Assembly (NCBI RefSeq): GCF_023065955.2
Contig: NW_026623089.1
Span: forward strand, 36,672,767-36,736,766
Reading direction: 5' to 3'
DNA length: 64,000 nt
DNA from: Ursus arctos
Taxonomy: Eukaryota > Chordata > Mammalia > Carnivora > Ursidae
Below the pieces are notes generated by a model, which did not search any database, was not told the origin of the DNA, and saw only the letters and a program-made list of their open reading frames with translations. Position 1 is the stretch's first letter. The number at the start of each line of letters is the position of its first letter. The translations under genes were made by a program, and so were the position numbers. Of this stretch, positions 56,835 to 64,000 are shown piece by piece.

Positions 56835-57920
56835 GCTGGGTATATCCCAGGAGACTGTATGATTTAAATAGGCCCTTCAGTTGGTTCTTCTCATCACATA
56901 AGTAATTTACTAGATTCCATTTTTGCTTCAGTTATTGGTAGGTTTCTACATTATTATTTAATTTATCAATCTGGAGACCTTGTCACTGATGTTATCTCTC
57001 ATTGGCACATGAGACTAGAGAAAGCATTATTTTCCAGGACTTCTAATTTATAGGGGAAATTCATAATAGACAGAGATGCTGTCAGATTGCCTTGAGGTCA
57101 GGCAAAAGGATTTACTGGCAACTGTTTTGTATGTGGTCTGTTCTTGCTGGAAGTTTACTGGGATTGTCAGCCAACTGAAGGGCCAATGTTGGAAAATGAC
57201 ATCTGGGATGATCCTCTGTTTTTATTGGGGTTGGCTGGGTGGACCAATAACCAGAACTGAAAACCCGAAGTGGGCTTGGGGGATCAGAAACGTAGTGAGA
57301 TCATTTTTGGAGGTACTCATATTTCTTTGGTACATTCAAGAGACGAAGTTTACCAGGCAGTTCAGTGTTTGGGTCTGACATCCAGGATAGTGTTTGGGCT
57401 GGACCAGTGGTCCGGGCTGGATGTTTGGGGGGTCATCAGTGTAGGTTGTAGAGGTGATAGGGCTCCTGAATGCAGTCACCCGAGGGTAACAACAAGGCAT
57501 ACAGAAAGCGAGGGAACAGCCTGCTGCCTTCCTGTTTGTGCTGATCTTTCTCCCTCTTGAACACATTCCACTTAATTAACCCTGTCCTATGCACAGAGTT
57601 CCACCCCGGCCTGCTAAGGATGAGCATGTCCCTGTGCCCACCCACACTCTGTAACCCCAGGGGTTTGCCTGATGGTGGTCATTACGCTGGTGCTGTGGTA
57701 TCTGTGATCCATGAGAACTATTCATGCTGAAATACTGCCCTGATCTCCCGCAGAGTTAACCCCGCGCATTAGTAGAAACTTTATATTATTTATATACATA
57801 GAAAGATGATCACATTTATGGGCACTCAAGGACTAGACTAGCTTCAGAGCAGGCAAAGTGCAAGTGCTCAAAGGATGTATAGAAAGGATAAATGAGCTAG
57901 AAGCCAAAGGTTCATTTGGC
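56835..57920. other. Unique sequence, no gene recognised
   Basis: A stretch near 57415-57490 ('gggtcatcagtgtaggttgt') may be another scrap of the ancient repeat at 31.2 kb. Frames of about 100 codons (57076-57560, +) lack motifs. Confidence 0.4.
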
Positions 57921-57924
57921 TTAT

Positions 57925-58170
57925 CAGAACGTTGGGCAAATTAATGTCTCTGTATTCTGCTTCCTCATCTGTAATGGGATAATCGTAGTAACTTCCACAG
58001 AAGTTCTTCTGAGAGTTAAATGAATATATGTGCGTGCATTTATATATATAAATATGTGTGCATATGTAGTACAGATAATATGTATGCACATGTACACATA
58101 TGTGTTTACACACACATAGCACTTAGAATGAGGTCTGACACATACAAGCGCTCTATAAATGTTAGCTGCT
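57925..58170 (+). repeat. MIR SINE with an internal AT/GT microsatellite
   Basis: 'cttcctcatctgtaatggga', 'cttctgagagttaaatgaat' and, after an expanded TA/TG tract (about 58024-58116), 'agcacttagaatgaggtctg' and 'gctctataaatgttagctgc'. The microsatellite lies where MIR usually reads 'ataatacatgtaaag'. Confidence 0.85.
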
Positions 58171-59628
58171 TATATGTTGAATTCTATTAAATAGAGCATA
58201 ACTATTCAATTGTCTTTCAGCAAGACTGTGGGCTCTTCTGTGGCGTGTTTAGGCCAGAATGGAGGCAGGGAGACAGATTGAAAGATACTTCTACAGGATT
58301 AGGATTGGAGCCTCCCACCATCTGGTCTTCATTTGTTTTTATGAAGTCTAGAGCACTGTAAACTCTTCAGCCTTTCCCTTTCCCTCAGTGGAAAGAGCCC
58401 TGGGCTGGGAAAAGGAAATACTGGTAAGGCTTTATCCACTCCCACTTGTAAAAAGGTAGCAGAATGACTTGTTTTCCTTAACTTGCAGTGTTATGGAGAG
58501 GGTAGCAGATGCTGTTGTGTGCCATCCAGATACCCCCCCAGGACCGAGGCATTCCATGTTGACAGCGGACAGTTCTCAGCTAGATCCCAATTTGGGCATC
58601 GCCCTCTGTTTTGCCCAAGGTTACCCACTTCCTGTGGGCAGCCTGCCTCCAATGACTGGTTGATTAGGAGAAGTGTATCAAGGCTCAGACCTCTGGGCTC
58701 AAGAGAGAAGAACACCAAAGGGCCACTCCAGCTCCAAAGATTCCCGTAGGATCAGCTGAACTTTTTGTGGCAACCAACTTGCTGTTCAAATTCTTTCCCT
58801 GCCCAGGCTTGCTTCCCTCACCTCTTATAGATATAACACCCAAGAGTAGTCCTAAGAAACTTTTGCATTAAATCTCAGAGGTTTAGGGACTACTTCTTGG
58901 TGATATTTGATAGTTAGTACCAGAAATGGTCCTAGGAGACATAAAATTTTGAAGATGGACTCCATCCTCATGCCTCCCTACCTTGAAGTGTCAGGCATTT
59001 ATTCTGGGTGCTCATCCCATAAGATTCTTTGACTAAGCTCCCAGTTCCTACAAAGGCGTGAATGTCCTTCTTGCTTTTGAAGGCACAGGAGAGAATTAGA
59101 GAATTCTCTTCTGATCCCTGCTCTGTGAACAAAACAAAAACTGGTATTTCTGTACGTGAGAATACTAGAGGATGAGAAGCAGGTGGAAGTGTAATCAGAG
59201 ACCTGCCATTCCAAGGGTATAGTTTCCCCAAAAGGGGAAGCCCAAGCCCCAGTCCTTGGATTCATTGCTCTCCTCCAGCTTCTCATTCCTTCTACCTCCA
59301 TTGGCTGCTTAGAGTGGAACTGTGGTCACAGTCATGGAATGACCTGCTAATTTGCTGATGGCAGTTTAAGGAAATGACAGAGGTGGAGGTCAGACTGCCG
59401 TGCCTGCCAGAAGGACAGGGTGGGAGGTCCTGAGTGAAGGGAAGGAAGGCGATAGAGCACTTTGCCGGAATGGAGGCAGAGTTGGCGGGAATGTCTCCTG
59501 TCTTTTCAAAGTGGGTAGGGTGAGACCTGGGATAGTAGAGGGGGGTGAGCCTGGCAACTGAGTATTCTTACTCCCCTCAGTATTCCTCTAACTTCCAAAT
59601 GAGGAATTGCTGCAATGGATGACGGTTC
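58171..59628. other. Unique sequence, no gene recognised
   Basis: No transposon named. Overlapping frames of 60-100 codons on both strands (58469-59301) show no motif. Confidence 0.45.
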
Positions 59629-59634
59629 CCAGGA

Positions 59635-60260
59635 GACTTAATGTTTCTTTGCAGCTGCTTTTTTAAATCACAAAAGTAATATGCGCTTATTGGGACAATA
59701 AAATGCAGAAGCACATAAAATAAAAACTGTAAAGCCTTCCAACACAGAGCATATACAGGGCTTTTTATAAACAAAAAATGAGGGTGTATTATGTATATTG
59801 TCTGAAATAATTTTCACTCCACATATATCATGGATGCACACCTGTGTTAGTGCATATAGGTCTACCTCAAATTTTTTTGAGGGGTGGGGGAGGGGCAGAG
59901 GGAGAGAGAGAATCCCAAGCAGACTCCACACCCAGCACAGCGCCTGATAGGGGGTTGATCTCACAACCCTGAGATCATGACTTGAGCTGAAACCAAAAGT
60001 CGGACATTTGACCAACTGAGCCACCCAGGCGCTCCATACCTCATTCTACTCACTGGTTGTATAATATTCCACTGGGTGGACTTCTTAGTATGTACTTAAT
60101 CATTTTCCTCCTGATGGACATTTAGGCTCTTTTCTTTTTTCCTAGCTCAAACAGCGTTGCAATGAATATTCTTTTCTACGTATATGTGCATGTATGTAGG
60201 TGGGTCTGTAGTAAAATCCTAGAAGAGAATTTTCTGAATTGAATGGTATGTGTTTTTAAA
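59635..60260 (-). repeat. Old L1M 3' region, split by a SINE
   Basis: 'caaaagtaatatgcgcttat', 'catatatcatggatgcacac', 'gcatataggtctacctca', then after a SINE 'ataatattccactgggtgga', 'ctgatggacatttaggctct', 'gcgttgcaatgaatattctt'. Order matches a reverse-oriented old L1M 3' end. Confidence 0.75.
59870..60035 (-). mobile_element. Can-SINE inside an L1M
   Basis: Body 'gggcagagggagagagagaa', 'ctcacaaccctgagatcatg', head complement 'caactgagccacccaggcgc'. Short duplication tacctca (59863-59869 and 60037-60043) of L1 sequence. Older subfamily; T-rich tail is short. Confidence 0.9.
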
Positions 60261-60381
60261 ATATAAATAGATATTATTATTCAAAATGTTTCACAAAATG
60301 TTTCACTCTAATCAGCACTGAATCTTCCTATTTTTTCGTGTTAATAAATCTATGACCATTTGTATTTCTTATCCTCTAAAC

Positions 60382-60425
60382 CAGCACTGTCAAAAGAAAT
60401 ACAAATGCAAGCCACATATATAATT

Positions 60426-60464
<39 letters not shown>

Positions 60465-60913
60465 TTAAAAAGATTTTATTTATTTGACAGAGAGAGAGAG
60501 ACAGCCAGCGAGAGAGGGACCACAAGCAGGGGGAGTGGGAGAGGAAGAAGCAGGCTCATAGCGGAGGAGCCTGATGTGGGGCTCAATCCCATAACGCCAG
60601 GATCACGCCCTGAGCCGAAGGCAGACGCTTAACCGCTATGCCACCCAGGCACCCCCCACATATGTAATTTTAAATGTTTTAGTAGCCACATTAAAAACGA
60701 GGAAATGGTGAAATCCATTTTAATAGTACAAATTATTTAACCCAGTATATCCAAAATAATATCATTTCAACATATAATCAACATAAAAATTATTAAAGAG
60801 ATATTTTACATTTTCAGCACTATGTCTTTGAAATCCAGTGTGTTTTACACTTAGAACAGACCTCGATTTGGATCAGTTACATGCAGCTAGTGCCACCACA
60901 TTGGACAGCAAAG
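60382..60913. mobile_element. hAT-type nonautonomous transposon (family B, copy 2), split by a SINE
   Basis: Left end 'cagcactgtcaaaagaaata', inner 'ttatttaacccagtatatcc' and 'ctttgaaatccagtgtgttt', right end 'ccaccacattggacagcaaa'. The ends are imperfect inverted repeats. Flanks ctctaaac and ctccagat are a weak 8-bp duplication. A Can-SINE interrupts at 60429-60655. Confidence 0.8.
60429..60655 (-). mobile_element. Bear-type Can-SINE inside a hAT transposon
   Basis: (TTTA)n-expanded tail (about 60428-60466), 'gacagccagcgagagaggga', 'ggctcatagcggaggagcct', 'cttaaccgctatgccaccca'. The duplication is ccacatatataatttta (60412-60428) and ccacatatgtaatttta (60656-60672), 17 bp with one mismatch. 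Same subfamily as 12269-12465. Confidence 0.96.
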
Positions 60914-61058
60914 CTCCAGATTGCCTTTAAATTTTTTGCCCGTTTTTCAATTGGGCTGGTTTTCTTTGCTTATCAATTGCTAAGAATTTACTGTGTATTT
61001 TGGCCCTTTTCTCATTATGTGTGTAGCAATTTTTTTTCTTAATTTGACTTTCACTTTT

Positions 61059-61245
61059 AAAAAATGATTTATTAATTTATTTTAAAGAGAGAGAGTGTGT
61101 CAGGGTGGGGGGTAGAGGAGAGAATCTCAGACTCCCTGCTGAGTGCAGAGCCTGATACAGGGCTCGATCCCATGACCCATGAGATCAAGACCTGAGCTGA
61201 AACCAAGAGTCGGACACTCAACCAACTGAGCCAGGCAGGCACCCC
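61059..61245 (-). mobile_element. Can-SINE
   Basis: 'aaaaaatgatttattaattt', GA-rich body, 'cctgatacagggctcgatcc', head complement 'caactgagccaggcaggcac'. Duplication ttgactttcactttt (61044-61058) and ttgacttccactttt (61246-61260), 15 bp with one mismatch. Confidence 0.95.
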
Positions 61246-61260
61246 TTGACTTCCACTTTT

Positions 61261-61575
61261 GATCTTATTTACTGTTGGGCAATATTGGTGGGTTGACTAG
61301 TGAATGATTCTAACTTGTATGTAGAGAAATTTATTCTTTTTAGCTTCTGGTTTTGCTTTCACACTCTTCAAACTGTCAAAACTGTGTTTACAGTTTCATG
61401 TTTTTTCTTTGAATTCTTTGCTTCTCCTATTATTACTATTATTTTGGTGGTAACAACATCACCTTTATTACTGATTAAAGCCTATTTGGAGGATGTGGCT
61501 TTAAGATTGTTAGCCAAGAGAGTTTCTAATTCTGAAGCTTGGAACTAAACAGATTTCCCCATCAGTCCCACGCAG
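61261..61575. other. Unique sequence
   Basis: An 82-codon frame (61300-61548, +) is hydrophobic and phenylalanine-rich, typical of AT-rich noncoding DNA. Confidence 0.4.
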
Positions 61576-61582
61576 AACTGCC

Positions 61583-61776
61583 CTGAAAGGGCTTCCCTAA
61601 ACGTGAGTGAGCATCAGAATCACCAGCAGAGCTTGTTAAGACAAGGATTGTTGGGCCTCCGCCCCAGAATTTTCTATTGAGTGGGTGTGAGGTGAGGCCC
61701 TAGAATTTGCATTTCCAACAAGTTCCTAAGTGATACAGATGCTGCTGGTTTGGAGATCACACTTTGAGAACCATTG
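61583..61776 (-). mobile_element. MER5A (hAT-Charlie) DNA transposon
   Basis: 'gagtgagcatcagaatcacc', 'agcagagcttgttaagacaa', 'gaatttgcatttccaacaag', 'atgctgctggtttggagatc' and the terminal 'cactttgagaaccattg' match MER5A along its length. Confidence 0.88.
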
Positions 61777-61927
61777 GCTCACGTAATAGAGGAATACAGG
61801 TGAAATGTGTGTTCCCTGTGGAGAGCATTTCTCTGAAGACAGAAAAGGGCAGAGCTGAGCTGAGCAGTTTTAGTTTTTCTTCCCAAGTTTCTGTTACCTG
61901 AGAGGTATGAGTATTTATTAAAGATAC

Positions 61928-61974
<47 letters not shown>

Positions 61975-62002
61975 ATCTATCTATCTATGTATCTATCTAT
62001 CT
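61928..62002. repeat. (ATCT)n microsatellite
   Basis: About eighteen tetranucleotide units with two interruptions. Confidence 0.97.
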
Positions 62003-62875
62003 GGTTTAAAGAGTGAAATAACTCAAAGGTTTTGTTACAAAAAGCCCAGCAGCTCTGTACCTCTTGCCCGCTTCCGGGAGTCAACCACTTGTACCTTTTT
62101 TAGCTGATTATTTCATATTTATCTCTGTATTTCTACAAAGCACACTGTATTGCTAGTTCCTGTCTTTTCAGTTTTCAGTTTTAGGTATTATCCATTGACT
62201 TCTTGATGTGGAGGCTGAGATTCTAGCCCTCTTTCTACTTCCTCACCTTGGGTGAACTCACGCATCCCTTCACATCTCCAAATACAGTTATGGTCTATTA
62301 TTTTTGGATCAATATTCAGTGCATATATTATTTTGACCATGTGAACACTATTTGTAATGGAGCCATTTCATAAATTGAGTGAATTAATTTTCCTTCTTGC
62401 ACTGTTTTTGATCCTGGAATTAATAACTGCTTTCCTTTTTGTTTACTCTTCTTCTGTAGTAATTACTAATGCAACACTACATTTTGCCTCAGATGTAGGT
62501 ATCTCCTCTCAATATGCTCATACAAATTAGGATTTTACAGAGTAGGTTTTCTCAAGAAAGTTGTTCCTGGAGCCTTCTGACCTGCTCTAATCTAGAGAGG
62601 CTGCCTTCTCAGCTTGCTGACACCACATCCTGGGAATCTCCATCACCTTCCTCTAACTTTGGGTTTCCTGGATCCTTCCTCTTCTTCTCTTTTGGCTTGC
62701 TGCCTTATTTGGTAAAGCCGATCCTCTTGGAGCTTCCTGAAGAAGGTTGTGTGGGAGAAACATTGGAAAGTGTTGAAGAGGGATGGTGCAAGGGAGGGGA
62801 AATCATGCATGTAAAATAATAATATATCCCAACAAAAGAGGAGTGTGGGCTGTGTGGCCCTCTCTTTCCAGTGGT
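62003..62875. other. Unique sequence
   Basis: Possibly a very old L1M scrap at 62040-62160. The 101-codon frame 62514-62819 (+) has no recognisable motif. Confidence 0.4.
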
Positions 62876-62879
62876 GTGC

Positions 62880-62998
62880 ACTTGGACATGTTCCTTGACA
62901 TCTCCATGTCTCTTTCTCTACCTATAAAATCACAATTGTAATACTAACTATCTCATAGTTTCTGGCACATAATGAGTGCTGTATGAGCATTGACCATA
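62880..62998 (+). repeat. MIR fragment
   Basis: 'cttggacatgttccttgaca', 'cctataaaatcacaattgta', 'ctggcacataatgagtgctg'. Confidence 0.7.
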
Positions 62999-63374
62999 TT
63001 CTCAACCTCGACTGTGTATACACAACAAAGAATAGGGTACCAACAAGTTTATTAACACACTGGCTTCATTGCAGAATGACCTAGCTGGCCCATTTCAATG
63101 GCATTTTTTTGAGGCTGATCAGATCGTCTGGAGAAGGCAGTATGACCTCCTGCATGGTGACAGAAAGACTGGCTGCCAGAAATTTGGGGCCCGAGATGGG
63201 AAAGAAGCCTGGGTAGATGGAGGATCTGAGCATTCAGTATATGAATTTTGACTTAATCTCCTTATTTTCAGTATGTTACTGTCACCCTAACTCCACGTAC
63301 TGTCACCTGGCCCAGACACCTCCTTTCTTCCAGTATCTTATCTCAGTGTCTCAGGGCTGTGAGGAGTGGGATAA
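62999..63374. other. Unique sequence
   Basis: No feature recognised. Confidence 0.4.
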
Positions 63375-63379
63375 AAAAG

Positions 63380-63560
63380 GGAGCTAGCATCTCCTGAGGG
63401 CCCATAGTACACCAGATACTAGATGTTAAAATGGCTATTTCACTTAATTTTTGAACCTCAATTTTGTCAACTATAAAATGAGGACGAAGTACCAATATTG
63501 CAGAGTTCTTATAAAAATGAATTTTAAAGTGTCTTGGGTATTATTTGGTATCATCTATAT
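63380..63560 (+). repeat. Possible MIR-like fragment
   Basis: 'catagtacaccagatactag' and 'caattttgtcaactataaaa' suggest a diverged MIR. Confidence 0.4.
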
Positions 63561-63734
63561 TTCATAAATTGCATTTCTTATTATTATCTTCATAAAAATC
63601 ATCCACTATTGTTAGTAATATTCTTTCTGAATGTTTGACTGATAGATAAAATGTGGTTTGCATAAGACAACTGATGGAGCCAGTATCAGACCTTCAGTGG
63701 ACAACAAGTCCATCCCTAAATGCCATTCGCTCAT

Positions 63735-63960
63735 TGTTCATCACGGATTTACGAGGTCCTCTCCCATTCTAGGCCTGGGCAGTAGAGGTTTCTGCTCTCA
63801 TGGAGCACAAAGTACAGAGAGTAAACTTATAAATGCATTAAATGTCATAGGAAAATTGATAAAAATATCCGTGGAAGGGACTGATTTTACATGGTTTTGG
63901 GAGAGAGGGGGTGTCACTTATGGTTCACTTGGGCTCAATCTTGAGACATGTTAGTGTTTG
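63735..63960 (+). repeat. Fragment of the same ancient repeat as at 31.2 kb
   Basis: 'ttctgctctcatggagcaca', 'gagtaaacttataaatgcat' and 'gaagtacattctgagtagag' match the 5' part of the family; continues to the window edge. Confidence 0.5.
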
Positions 63961-64000
63961 CTCACTGGAAAGGATTGGGAGAAGTACATTCTGAGTAGAG

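Noticed and set aside
61928..62002. Regular tetranucleotide array as a CRISPR-like repeat
   Set aside because: Simple ATCT microsatellite without spacers; the host is a mammal.
1..64000. A novel multi-gene system such as a defence island, biosynthetic cluster or provirus with genes
   Set aside because: No sets of adjacent coding frames, no shared strand or spacing pattern and no intact retroviral genes; the window is mammalian noncoding DNA with repeats.

Overview
This is vertebrate nuclear DNA, almost certainly from a caniform carnivore and most likely a bear or panda. The evidence is about twenty tRNA-Lys-derived Can-SINEs. Several carry the form with 'CGCTATGAGCC' / 'GCTGGCTGTCTC' and an AATAAATAAATA tail, which I know from ursid genomes; the species call rests on memory of that subfamily, not on a search. 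No prokaryotic gene organisation, CRISPR array, operon or phage module is present. Open frames are short, overlap on both strands and are explained by chance or by fossil retrotransposon coding sequence. I found no convincing exon, tRNA, rRNA or small RNA gene, so the window reads as intergenic or intronic sequence.

Layout. 0-13 kb: a degraded L1 ORF2 (1.4-2.1 kb), a SINE nested inside an older SINE (3.6-4.0 kb), an ERVL-type LTR (4.5-5.1 kb), L1 3' ends, an unusually AT-rich block without recognised repeats (9.3-10.2 kb) and an L1 ORF2 fossil (11.8-12.1 kb). 13-18 kb: mostly repeat-poor, moderately GC-rich DNA with strong CTCF-like motifs in one orientation. 18-31 kb: a hAT transposon split by a SINE, a long L2 copy, a second hAT family, MIRs, a truncated carnivore L1 with a TTTC tail, a SINE with a long polypyrimidine tail inside a MIR, and an MLT1 LTR. 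31-48 kb: a high-copy ancient repeat, an L1 3' end carrying a SINE, a long repeat-poor stretch (33.7-41.9 kb), a HAL1-like element (44.8-45.8 kb) holding a 42-bp L1 scrap, and a young SINE. 48-64 kb: an L1 inserted into a MIR, an LTR-like element, an L1 ORF2 fossil that still shows endonuclease and reverse-transcriptase motifs, L2, a palindromic DNA transposon, MIRs, another hAT split by a SINE, MER5A and several microsatellites.

The main result is a readable stratigraphy of transposition: many insertions keep target-site duplications that can be placed to the base, so relative ages can be ordered. The most functional-looking signal is the set of same-orientation CTCF-like motifs at 10.5, 13.2, 13.6 and 17.8 kb, a candidate insulator. 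I did not find a previously undescribed biological system; the remaining unexplained items are the AT-rich block and one small, compositionally protein-like open frame. Repeat family names come from remembered consensus sequences and should be confirmed with RepeatMasker.
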